Part shown: positions 41,984 through 49,930 of the stretch, in pieces
How the letters are laid out: each line of letters starts with the position of its first letter
How positions within the stretch are numbered: the stretch's first letter is position 1
From: Runella sp. SP2
GTDB lineage: Bacteria; Bacteroidota; Bacteroidia; Cytophagales; Spirosomataceae
Reading direction: 5' to 3'
Assembly: GCF_003711225.1 (NCBI RefSeq)
Contig: NZ_CP031030.1
Coordinates: 1,674,001 to 1,738,000 of the forward strand
DNA length: 64,000 bases
Position numbers and translations under genes: made by a program
Notes under the pieces: generated by a model
What the model was told of the DNA's origin: nothing
What the model saw: only the letters and a program-made list of their open reading frames with translations
Database searches by the model: none

Positions 41984-42015
41984 AGGGGTAAAGCCTAAGC
42001 GTCTTTACCCCTTTT
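41984..42015 (+). terminator. Rho-independent terminator
   Basis: AGGGGTAAAG (41984-41993) pairs perfectly with CTTTACCCCT (42003-42012), followed by TTTT, 14 bp after the basic protein gene. Confidence 0.8.
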
Positions 42016-42029
42016 AACCCTCTACTAAA

Positions 42030-42560
42030 ATGCCTACACCCGTTGAGTACATAAAGCAAAACCAAAAGTACAAGTACTGGACGCTGTACACCGACAAGGA
42101 TAAACGCGTAGCATCGCACGACGACGACGACGACCCCGCTACGGCCTTTGAACAAATGTACGGTTTCTTAACCGCTGGTAGCTATCGGCTACTTATACGA
42201 AAAACTGACCGCGCCGACCGTGGTAGTATGTCACTGAATTTTAAAAAGGATGAAGAAAACTACCCTTCAAACATGGGATTCCAACAGACACAAAACGGCT
42301 CAATGTCCCCATTTGAATTAGGCGTAACGCTGGGAAAAATTGAAGCAGAGCAACAACGCCAACGCGCTTTGATGGAGAGACTGGAGAAAATTCTACCATT
42401 CATGGAACAATTGGCCGAAAATCAAAAAGTAGTCGCTAAAGCCTTACTAGACCTTAACGACGACGACGACGACAACGACGACAACGCCCTAGATAGAGTT
42501 TCCGACTTTATGCCGAAAATTTCAAACATCGTTTCGAGTGTCAGAAGTATGTCAAAATAA
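42030..42560 (+). CDS. Soluble protein with Asp-rich clusters
   Basis: 176 aa. It carries two aspartate runs (SHDDDDDPATAF near residue 30 and NDDDDDNDDN near residue 148) and a coiled coil between (LGKIEAEQQRQRALMERLEKILPFMEQLAENQKVV). No membrane segment, an exception in this operon. Acidic clusters may bind cations or a basic partner such as the 61-aa protein upstream. Family unknown. Confidence 0.52.
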   Translation: MPTPVEYIKQNQKYKYWTLYTDKDKRVASHDDDDDPATAFEQMYGFLTAGSYRLLIRKTDRADRGSMSLNFKKDEENYPSNMGFQQTQNGSMSPFELGVTLGKIEAEQQRQRALMERLEKILPFMEQLAENQKVVAKALLDLNDDDDDNDDNALDRVSDFMPKISNIVSSVRSMSK

Positions 42561-42593
42561 TCAATCAGTAACCAATAAACCGCTAAAAGAACA

Positions 42594-42854
42594 ATGTCAA
42601 AGAAAACCGCCCCCGTTGAATTTATCGAATCTAAAAGCCTCGAACAATCAGTAGAAAACTTTTTAACCGTGGGATATTCCCACATGGAAGAAAAAGAACT
42701 GGTTCGATGCCTTGACAGTATGGCCATGTTTGCACAAGCCGCCCCCGACAAATTCAAAAAAGTATTCAGCAAAGAATTTATTGAGAAAGCATCCAACACA
42801 AAAGGGCTTAACCCGTTGGCGATTCTCGACCTTGTAAACCTCGTAATGTCTTAA
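42594..42854 (+). CDS. Small soluble helical protein, unknown
   Basis: 86 aa, helical (SLEQSVENFLTVGYSHMEEKELVRCLDSMAMFAQAAPDKFKKVFSKEF), no membrane segment. Gap of 4 bp to the next gene, same operon. No family recognised. Confidence 0.5.
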   Translation: MSKKTAPVEFIESKSLEQSVENFLTVGYSHMEEKELVRCLDSMAMFAQAAPDKFKKVFSKEFIEKASNTKGLNPLAILDLVNLVMS

Positions 42855-42858
42855 CACA

Positions 42859-43509
42859 ATGGAAACCACAAGCGCAAAAAGTCCTTTATCTAACTATAAA
42901 AATACGGCTATTATCGTGGGCGTAGTTGTTGTAGTTGCTTTTCTGATAGTTCGCATAGTACGGGCTGTACAGAAAGCCAACGAGTACAACAACGTAGCCA
43001 ACGACCCCGCCGCACGTTTGGCGTTTCTTATTCGTCAGGCTTGCAACCCGTGGGGGTCTATTGGCGGCATTAGTGCCATAGACATAGACGGTACAGACGA
43101 AACGGAACTTTTTGCGCTTGCGACGCAAGTAAAAGACCTTAACGCGGTTCGTACTTCCTACAAAAAACAGTTCAGTGAAGAACTGTTAGACCGACTAGCC
43201 GCCGAACTAAGCCGCGAAAGCCTAGACAGGTGGCTAAACCTTGCAGGTGGTTCAAACGCCACACCCGCCCCAATCGCTAATAAAAGCCTAGTGTACGCAA
43301 AACAAGCCGCCCCAATGTACGACGCTACCGACAGTACAAAGGTGGTTAAGACTTTGCAAAACGGAGAGTTGGCGGGAACCTACGTAAGACAACTAGGGGT
43401 AAGGCACTCAAACGGGCAAACTTACCAGTACATAGAGGTTACTTATACCGACTGGTGGGTATTGACTTTTAAAGCGTGGATTCGTAAAGACTTTGTAAAA
43501 ATCGCGTAA
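42859..43509 (+). CDS. N-anchored protein with SH3b-like C-terminal domain
   Basis: 216 aa. One N-terminal transmembrane helix (NTAIIVGVVVVVAFLIVRIV), a helical middle, and a C-terminal bacterial-SH3-like domain (KQAAPMYDATDSTKVVKTLQNGELAGTYVRQ... YIEVTYTDWWVLTFKAWIRKDFV). SH3b domains often bind cell-wall peptides. It stands 1 bp before the lysozyme gene, in keeping with a cell-wall-engaging function. Confidence 0.58.
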   Translation: METTSAKSPLSNYKNTAIIVGVVVVVAFLIVRIVRAVQKANEYNNVANDPAARLAFLIRQACNPWGSIGGISAIDIDGTDETELFALATQVKDLNAVRTSYKKQFSEELLDRLAAELSRESLDRWLNLAGGSNATPAPIANKSLVYAKQAAPMYDATDSTKVVKTLQNGELAGTYVRQLGVRHSNGQTYQYIEVTYTDWWVLTFKAWIRKDFVKIA

Positions 43510-43510
43510 T

Positions 43511-44068
43511 ATGGCAACTACAAGCGCGGCGGGAATACTTCACATAAAGCAGTATGAAAACGCCAAACTCATTCCCTTAAACCCTACCGACTGGATTAAA
43601 GCCTATTGGGACTCAAACGGGTACGCTATCGGCTGGGGGTCACGTTTCGATTTAGACGGCAGCAAAATAACCAGTGACCAAATTTGTACAATAAAGTATG
43701 CAAATATGCTATTGAACAAAGACGTAAAAGCCGCTGAAACCGCCGTAAACAATGCCGTAAAGGTAGATTTGACACAAGGCCAATTTGACGCCCTAGTAGA
43801 TTTTGTGTACCAATTTGGTGCCACGGCTTTTTCTACTTCTACACTTTTAAAAGTTGTCAACAGTACCCCGAATGATTTTACCGCCGTTGCTGCACAGTTA
43901 CGACGCTGGGTAAACGTAAACGGTCAAGTGAGCACGTCTATTCAAAAACGACGTGAGGCAAATATCATACAGTACACAAGCGGCGGGGCGGTTCAGTCCG
44001 TGGCGTGGCTTTGGGCTGTTATTGTGGCCGTTTTGGCCTTTTCTTTTTTCAAATTTCGCAACCGATAA
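43511..44068 (+). CDS. GH24 lysozyme with C-terminal membrane anchor
   Basis: 185 aa. T4-type lysozyme: the catalytic Glu in IKQYENAKLIPL, the GYAIGWGSR strand (usual T-I-G-Y-G-H altered), the hallmark LTQGQFDALVDFVYQFG, and RREANI near the end of the domain. It cleaves the peptidoglycan glycan backbone. Unusual is the C-terminal transmembrane helix (SVAWLWAVIVAVLAFSFF) with basic end KFRNR, the same anchor style as the presumed structural proteins. That fits a membrane- or virion-associated enzyme for entry rather than a free endolysin. Confidence 0.85.
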   Translation: MATTSAAGILHIKQYENAKLIPLNPTDWIKAYWDSNGYAIGWGSRFDLDGSKITSDQICTIKYANMLLNKDVKAAETAVNNAVKVDLTQGQFDALVDFVYQFGATAFSTSTLLKVVNSTPNDFTAVAAQLRRWVNVNGQVSTSIQKRREANIIQYTSGGAVQSVAWLWAVIVAVLAFSFFKFRNR

Positions 44069-44081
44069 ATTTTTACATACT

Positions 44082-44420
44082 ATGAAACGGATTTTTTCAA
44101 GTGATGTCGTAGCGTTATCGCTGGCAGTAGGGGAGACTAAAACTTTTAAGGTTGACCCCAAAGTAACACACCTCACTTTTTTACGTGGGGAGGGTGGTGT
44201 CGAATGCTTGCCTAAACCTGTATTTGACGAACTCAACAACGCGGGTAGCCTGTTAAGTTCGACGGCCAAAACAAACCTTCGTGCTTTGTGGAAAATCGAC
44301 GGAACGACGAAGGAAATGGAGTTTGATTTAGGGAAACACGACTATCGGGAATTTGTGCTAGTCAATGCACAAGCAAACCTAAGTAGTGTATTGATTGAAC
44401 GCCAATTTGTTTTAATCTAA
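44082..44420 (+). CDS. Small beta-rich protein, unknown
   Basis: 112 aa, no signal or membrane segment; beta pattern (VVALSLAVGETKTFKVDPKVTHLTFLRGEGGVE, MEFDLGKHDYREFVLV). Its stop overlaps the next ATG. No family recognised. Confidence 0.5.
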   Translation: MKRIFSSDVVALSLAVGETKTFKVDPKVTHLTFLRGEGGVECLPKPVFDELNNAGSLLSSTAKTNLRALWKIDGTTKEMEFDLGKHDYREFVLVNAQANLSSVLIERQFVLI

Positions 44421-45004
44421 TGCGTTCGTTTGACACCCTAGACATTCGCGCACGTCGTCGGATTTTAGGCCGCTACATGGCTAACGAAATTACATTGGAC
44501 GATGTAGAAACAGAATATGACGTGTCCGCCGATTCGTTGTTAGCATACCTTCAAAACGAAGTTGCGAACCAAATACAACAACGAACCCCCGCGCCTAAAG
44601 TCACCTTACGGGATGAAGTAGGTTTTATTGTAAAGAAAGTAACCGACACCCTTTTAGGGGACTTTCTGATAAAAGCCTCACTCATTTTTTTATTGTTCAG
44701 GGCTTGCGTGGATGTACCTAAATACCTAGCCAATAGCATTACACCGCTGGGGGCGTTGGTAATAGAGAAAGCAGGTTTAGCCCTATTGGCCTACCTAATT
44801 GGAAAAGTCTTTTTTGACGTTTTTTCCTTGTTCACCGACCGAAAGGAATTTAAGTACGCTAGTGCATTTGTTCAACGGTCTTTAGGCTATGACGTAGATT
44901 TTCAAACCCTTACACCGTTCCAAAGATGCCTATTAAGTATTGCAAAACGCTCCGTTCGTATGTTGGTGTATGGGTTGTTGTTTTTGGGTATCTTAATGCA
45001 ATAG
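44420..45004 (+). CDS. Membrane protein with N-terminal helical domain
   Basis: 194 aa. The N-terminal ~55 residues (RRRILGRYMANEITLDDVETEYDVSADSLLAYL) look like a helix-turn-helix-like fold. Two or three hydrophobic segments follow (LIKASLIFLLFRACV, GLALLAYLIGKVFFDVFSLF) and a last one (RMLVYGLLFLGILMQ). It shares 79 bp with the CHAP gene downstream in another frame. It could be a holin-like or structural membrane protein. Confidence 0.5.
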   Translation: MRSFDTLDIRARRRILGRYMANEITLDDVETEYDVSADSLLAYLQNEVANQIQQRTPAPKVTLRDEVGFIVKKVTDTLLGDFLIKASLIFLLFRACVDVPKYLANSITPLGALVIEKAGLALLAYLIGKVFFDVFSLFTDRKEFKYASAFVQRSLGYDVDFQTLTPFQRCLLSIAKRSVRMLVYGLLFLGILMQ

Positions 45005-45546
45005 CGCAAGGGGAAAAGGTAGTAGCCAAAGCACAAAAAGACGTAGGAACATTGGAAAAAACTCGAAACAATGACCACCCACTTTTTGACTACTACCGCG
45101 CCATAATTTCCCCGTCACTCAACGCATGGAAAGCCCCGTATTGTGGTTGTGCCTTATATACGTGGTTCTTGGAGGCAGGTTACAAACCAAAGGTGAAAAA
45201 CCCCGCCACGGCTTTAAGCTGGAAAAGACCAAACGGCGTAGCATTAGGCCGAAACACCACCCATAAAGAAGTAAATAAATTGCGCCCTGGTATGGTGGCA
45301 TTGATGAAGTTTAGCCGCTACCACGTTGGCGTAATTAAACAGCCTTACGCTGGTTATGTTGTGACCATAGAAGGCAATACCAGCAACGCCAAAGCGGTAA
45401 ATTTTGCCGCTGGAAAAAAAGACGGGGTTTTTGAAAAAATACGCCCGTACAGTGTAATGATAGGCGCTTACGACTGGTTACACGACGCCGAACCTTACGA
45501 CACTACCAAGACCTTAACACTACGCAAAAAATTTGTAAAACCTTAA
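44926..45546 (+). CDS. Secreted CHAP/NlpC-type peptidase
   Basis: 206 aa. A signal-like N-terminus (VGVWVVVFGYLNAIAQG) is encoded within the 3' end of the previous gene. The domain shows the catalytic Cys in APYCGCALYTWFLEAG, His in RYHVGVI and the usual IEGNTS strand, with LRPGMVALMKF before it. CHAP enzymes cut peptidoglycan peptides or amides. Together with the anchored GH24 lysozyme the element encodes two cell-wall hydrolases of different chemistry. Confidence 0.8.
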   Translation: MPIKYCKTLRSYVGVWVVVFGYLNAIAQGEKVVAKAQKDVGTLEKTRNNDHPLFDYYRAIISPSLNAWKAPYCGCALYTWFLEAGYKPKVKNPATALSWKRPNGVALGRNTTHKEVNKLRPGMVALMKFSRYHVGVIKQPYAGYVVTIEGNTSNAKAVNFAAGKKDGVFEKIRPYSVMIGAYDWLHDAEPYDTTKTLTLRKKFVKP

Positions 45547-45559
45547 AATTCAATTTTCC

Positions 45560-45910
45560 ATGAATCCAGTTAATACCGACGTTTCCGAGTTTTTACGCTT
45601 TTTGGCGCGTTTTATCGCCACCATTTTCGCCGTTACCGAGGACGGCAAGGTGACATTTAAGGACGTGACGTATTTGGCGCGTCTAATCCCCGTGATTCGC
45701 CCCGCGTTCGACGATCTACCCGCCGTATGGGACGGATTCAGGGGGCTGTCAGAAGACGACAAAGACAAACTTACTTATTTGGTAGCAGACGAACTAGACA
45801 TAGACCTAGACGAAAAAAGTAGGCATATATGTATGAAAGCAATCTACACGGCTACGGACTTAATCGACCTTATCACGTCCCTCAAAGGGTTTAAAGCTGC
45901 ACAACAATGA
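45560..45910 (+). CDS. Soluble helical protein, unknown
   Basis: 116 aa, acidic and helical (FLRFLARFIATIFAVTEDGKVTFKDVTYLARLIPVIRPAFDDLPAVWDGFRGL). It overlaps the following gene by 4 bp. No family recognised. Confidence 0.5.
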   Translation: MNPVNTDVSEFLRFLARFIATIFAVTEDGKVTFKDVTYLARLIPVIRPAFDDLPAVWDGFRGLSEDDKDKLTYLVADELDIDLDEKSRHICMKAIYTATDLIDLITSLKGFKAAQQ

Positions 45911-46287
45911 GAAATCGAAACAACGAATTTTTGATTTGGGCATTAATCGTTTTGGTAGTTGTCATTCTTTGGTTTATTCTCCGTGATAAATTAAAGTGGG
46001 TAACTACCGACACAACAACCCCAAGGACCACGGCTAAAACAGCGACCGAGCAAACACGGTCATACAGTGGCACAAGTACTCACAGCGGCACGGGTACAGC
46101 TACCAGCTTTTCGGTGCCTCACTTACTAGGCGAAAAGCCTGTATTTGTGCAGATAACGGCTACTTCTAACGATGCAGGAAATTACGACCATGTAGAAGCT
46201 GATACCAAACTAATTACGGTCTTCTACAAAGTTGCACCACCCGAAGGAGTTAATAATGTAACGTTTAACTGGTTTGCAAGTCTTTAA
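45907..46287 (+). CDS. N-anchored protein with Thr/Ser linker and beta domain
   Basis: 126 aa. N-terminal transmembrane helix (FLIWALIVLVVVILWFIL), a Thr/Ser/Gly-rich linker (TATEQTRSYSGTSTHSGTGTA), then a small beta domain (FVQITATSNDAGNYDHVEAD to NVTFNWFAS). It precedes the large beta-helix protein by 12 bp and could anchor it. Confidence 0.55.
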   Translation: MRNRNNEFLIWALIVLVVVILWFILRDKLKWVTTDTTTPRTTAKTATEQTRSYSGTSTHSGTGTATSFSVPHLLGEKPVFVQITATSNDAGNYDHVEADTKLITVFYKVAPPEGVNNVTFNWFASL

Positions 46288-46299
46288 ATTCGCTGTAAA

Positions 46300-49017
46300 A
46301 TGACAACATTACAAAGTACAAGTGCTTTAAGAAAACGCAAAGGAACACCCAACGCCGTAGTAAATGTATTAGGTGGTGATGCCCCGTTTGATGGGTATTT
46401 TAGCGTTTTTGGATGGGATAAAAATAGCTCAGAACCAGACGACGATTCGATTATTTTTAAGGTTGACAACGTGAGTGAAGGGCGCTGGAAACTACTCATT
46501 AAAAACGCACCAGCTAAAATATTGTATGCCACGTTGTCAGAGTTGCGTTTAATGGAATTTACAGACCAAAATTACCCTTTAGTTTACGTTACCGACGCGG
46601 GTAAACAGGGTCATTTTTACGCCGACACTGTGGACACACAAAGCGTTGATAATACTGGCACTTGTATTGTAACAGCGTCAGGAGTTCGGTATAAAAGGGT
46701 ATATTCTGGTAACGTTAAATGCACATGGTTTCACAACAGTAGCGACACGCAAGGGGCAATAAGAGACCGTAACGCAATTAAAAATGCTATTTTGTTTTCT
46801 GTTTCGCTGACCGAACCAAAAACCGTTGAAGTGAATGGGGGCGTATGGCTAATTGATGACAATGCTATCTACCTAAATGTGCCAGTAGGAAAGCAATTAA
46901 AAATAGTGGGTACGGGTGGCGCAAGAATAAAATTCAAGTGCAACACAACCGAAAATACGAATGTTTCTAATAGTGTATTTCGTACTACTGATACCTATAC
47001 AGAGGCTACCGACTGGACAAGTCGCACAATTTCAAGCGGGAGCATAGAAATTTCAGGGCTTGTATTTGATGGAAGTCGAATGAACCATTATAGCTATCCG
47101 CTTACTAACTTAACGAAAGATGTTTTTGCGCGTACTATTCTCTTGCTTGGATGTGAACGAGTAAACATTATTGGAAATACTTTCGAGAATATACCGGGTA
47201 CTGCAATTGGGATTGTCGGTTGTGACGGTGGGGTTATTGCAAACAATAATTTTAAAAGGGTATTTTTTCGTCGCCACAATAGCACGGATGAAGTAGGGGA
47301 CGCTATCACTTTATACAACAGATGTCAAAATTTTGCAATATCTGGCAATGTCGCTTCTGTTTTTGGCAATACAACAACGGTAACTAATCAGTACGGACGT
47401 TGCGGGATAGCGGTTGATTATTACTGTAGAAATACGACCGTTACAGGTAACACGATAGAAGGGTATGAAAGAGGAATACACGTTGAGCGGTCAAGTTTTG
47501 TGACAGTTACTGGAAACACTGTAAGACGTAGCCCAATCGCTGCAATGTCTTCACAGAATGAAAGGGTAATTTGGACAGGCAATATGTTTGACGGCGAAAA
47601 CGTCATATTACACCCATCTCCTGATTATCGAATCGCGGCGGCGGCGCTTGTTTTTGCCTATGAAGATACTGAAACAGTATTTACAGGAAATACTATTAAA
47701 AACTGGCACGGAGAATTAGGGACATACTTAGCGAAGTTTTGGGGAAACGGCATAAAGGTTGTTAACAATGAATTTGTACAAAATTTGGACGTACCAGAAC
47801 AAACTTTTGTAGAAGCGTCTGGTTATCCACCAGTGACAACTCCGCCTACTTCCTTCCCTCCTTCAAACCCATACAGTGCATATACTGCGCCAAATTTAGG
47901 ACGAAAGGATACGAAGTTTCAGGGCAATACTTTTCGTGGTAATATTAACCTGTACGGGTCTTGGACTATCAACCACTCAATTTGTAACAATACATTTGAA
48001 GGTGGACGTATCGTTTACATTTACGCCTTTGGTACACAAATAGAAGGGAATATCATAATGCCTATTGACAACGGACTTTCAAGGGGGCTGTATGTGGCTG
48101 AATCTCGAAAATTAAGAGTATGCAACAATACTCTGTATGATTGTCAGGACGTCGCCGTGACGAATGCCAATAACATTGAATGTGTCTATGAAGGCAATAC
48201 CATGTACAGAACAAAACAAGCCGCTGCAACCCTGTTTTTTGGGACGCCCATAAATGGCACACAGTCGGCAGGGGCTTTGATAAACGTTATTCCAAACGTC
48301 ATACGCGATGTGTACGAAGGGCTAACAAAACGTATAGGACATGAAAAGATAGAGATACTAAGAGGGGAAGACGTTTTGTACAGTTCACGACTTCAAGACT
48401 TTGTTAATATAAATGCCAACACCACCCTAAATAAAAGTCACGAAGCGAAAATGATAAGCGTTGATAGTGGTACAAGTGAGATACTTGTAACTATCCCAAG
48501 CGACCTAAATAATACTATTTTCCCAGTAGGCACACGTATATCATTAATCCAAATAGGAGATTTCCCAGTCACAGTCGTAACCGACGCGCCAAGTGATGTT
48601 ATTATAAGAACATCGAAGGGCAACGCGACGACCGCGCGTAAATACAGTATTTTGCACTTAGTAAAGCGGTATCCTTCCGAGTGGTATGTATGGGGGGAAA
48701 CGATAAACACGCTAAGAGTAAACACAAAATTTGATAACTATACCCTCACTGCCAACGATGTTGACGGACTGGTAGAAATTAACAAGGCTAGTGCTGTTAA
48801 TTGTATCGTTCCTGTGCAACCTGCCATCAACCCCATGCCTATCGGAAGCATGATATTAGTTGCTCAGTTGGGAGACGGCCAAATAACTTTTTCAGGGCAA
48901 GCAGGGGTTACGTTTGTTGATAGTAGTGCAATGAAAACCGCTAAAAAAGGCACGGTTGTTTCACTCATACACCGCGCTCTAAATGTTTGGTACATAAACG
49001 GAAACACAACCTCGTAA
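46300..49017 (+). CDS. Large right-handed beta-helix protein, probable receptor-binding spike
   Basis: 905 aa. From residue ~160 to ~640 the sequence has repeated beta-helix turns of the pectate-lyase/tailspike type (IIGNTFENI, VTGNTIEGYERGIHVE, VTGNTVRRS, FQGNTFRGN, CNNTFEGG, IEGNII, CNNTLYDC). The N-terminal ~150 residues include a trefoil-type stretch (SVFGWDKN). The C-terminus has two beta domains ending VWYINGNTTS. Such proteins bind or degrade surface glycans on phages. No signal peptide, consistent with cytoplasmic assembly into a particle. Confidence 0.75.
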   Translation: MTTLQSTSALRKRKGTPNAVVNVLGGDAPFDGYFSVFGWDKNSSEPDDDSIIFKVDNVSEGRWKLLIKNAPAKILYATLSELRLMEFTDQNYPLVYVTDAGKQGHFYADTVDTQSVDNTGTCIVTASGVRYKRVYSGNVKCTWFHNSSDTQGAIRDRNAIKNAILFSVSLTEPKTVEVNGGVWLIDDNAIYLNVPVGKQLKIVGTGGARIKFKCNTTENTNVSNSVFRTTDTYTEATDWTSRTISSGSIEISGLVFDGSRMNHYSYPLTNLTKDVFARTILLLGCERVNIIGNTFENIPGTAIGIVGCDGGVIANNNFKRVFFRRHNSTDEVGDAITLYNRCQNFAISGNVASVFGNTTTVTNQYGRCGIAVDYYCRNTTVTGNTIEGYERGIHVERSSFVTVTGNTVRRSPIAAMSSQNERVIWTGNMFDGENVILHPSPDYRIAAAALVFAYEDTETVFTGNTIKNWHGELGTYLAKFWGNGIKVVNNEFVQNLDVPEQTFVEASGYPPVTTPPTSFPPSNPYSAYTAPNLGRKDTKFQGNTFRGNINLYGSWTINHSICNNTFEGGRIVYIYAFGTQIEGNIIMPIDNGLSRGLYVAESRKLRVCNNTLYDCQDVAVTNANNIECVYEGNTMYRTKQAAATLFFGTPINGTQSAGALINVIPNVIRDVYEGLTKRIGHEKIEILRGEDVLYSSRLQDFVNINANTTLNKSHEAKMISVDSGTSEILVTIPSDLNNTIFPVGTRISLIQIGDFPVTVVTDAPSDVIIRTSKGNATTARKYSILHLVKRYPSEWYVWGETINTLRVNTKFDNYTLTANDVDGLVEINKASAVNCIVPVQPAINPMPIGSMILVAQLGDGQITFSGQAGVTFVDSSAMKTAKKGTVVSLIHRALNVWYINGNTTS

Positions 49018-49021
49018 AACT

Positions 49022-49915
49022 ATGATGACAGCAATAGCGGGGGTTTTAGGCTCACGAAAAGCAGGTTTTCTTTTAGACTCAATTGTACCTACTGGGCAGA
49101 CGTTTTCGGCGTACATGACTAGCTTAGGACTGGTGGGGGCTTGGAGTCCTTCACGAAAACTAACAAGCACTTATACGGGAGACATTATACAATTGAGACG
49201 TTCAAGTGATTCGGCTTCTTTGTATTATAATGCTGGTACAGGTGAGGGCGTCAATTCCGCTCAAATTATTACAGATATTGGAAGTAACAGCGCGTTTTTC
49301 GCAGGGTTATACGACCAGTCGGGAGGTGGACGACACTTGACGCAGGCCACGGCAGCCAATCAACTACAAGCCGTTAACGCTGGTGTCTTACAAACAATTA
49401 ACGGTAAGGTTTGCCTCAAAGGTACAGGGTCTGGAACAATAAAAGGGCAACATAATTTTGCATTCTCAAATACTTGTACATTTATTATTGCCTGTGAAGT
49501 AGGGGTTGCACAAGGTATATCTGGACGCTATGTGTCTTGCAATGCAAATGGCGGGTCAGATACAACTACGAATGGTTTCCTTCTGTATGAAACGAATACC
49601 AATAATACAGTTGGAACAGTCTATAATAGCATCCCTGCAACAGTGACAACTAGCGGGATGGCTATTGTAAGAGTAAAAAGAAATGGGAATACAATCAGCG
49701 TAGTAGTTAATGGCGCGGGTGGTGTGACTACAACGACCAATGGATTGACAAATTTCTCACTTCAAAATCTTGCCCTACTCTCTGAAAATGGAATTGGGAA
49801 TTATTTAAACAAGCGAATGGGAGACGTTCTATTTTTCAATACGGCAATCCCTGACGCGGACTGTGTAACCCTCGAACGAAATATGGGCGCTTGGCATGGC
49901 ATTACCGTAGCGTAA
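49022..49915 (+). CDS. Arabinofuranosidase-like/lectin-like fold protein
   Basis: 297 aa. The run YMTSLGLVGAWSPSRKLTSTYTGDIIQLRRSSDSASLYYN followed by FFAGLYDQSGGGRHLTQA matches the start of the alpha-L-arabinofuranosidase B (GH54-type) concanavalin-like domain that also occurs in phage receptor proteins. The rest is jelly-roll-like (TFIIACEVG, GMAIVRVKRNGNTISVVVNG, GDVLFFNTAIPDADCVTLERNMGAWHGI). No signal peptide. A glycan-binding or glycan-cutting surface component; catalytic residues were not confirmed. Confidence 0.65.
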   Translation: MMTAIAGVLGSRKAGFLLDSIVPTGQTFSAYMTSLGLVGAWSPSRKLTSTYTGDIIQLRRSSDSASLYYNAGTGEGVNSAQIITDIGSNSAFFAGLYDQSGGGRHLTQATAANQLQAVNAGVLQTINGKVCLKGTGSGTIKGQHNFAFSNTCTFIIACEVGVAQGISGRYVSCNANGGSDTTTNGFLLYETNTNNTVGTVYNSIPATVTTSGMAIVRVKRNGNTISVVVNGAGGVTTTTNGLTNFSLQNLALLSENGIGNYLNKRMGDVLFFNTAIPDADCVTLERNMGAWHGITVA

Positions 49916-49930
49916 ATTCAAAAAACTTTT

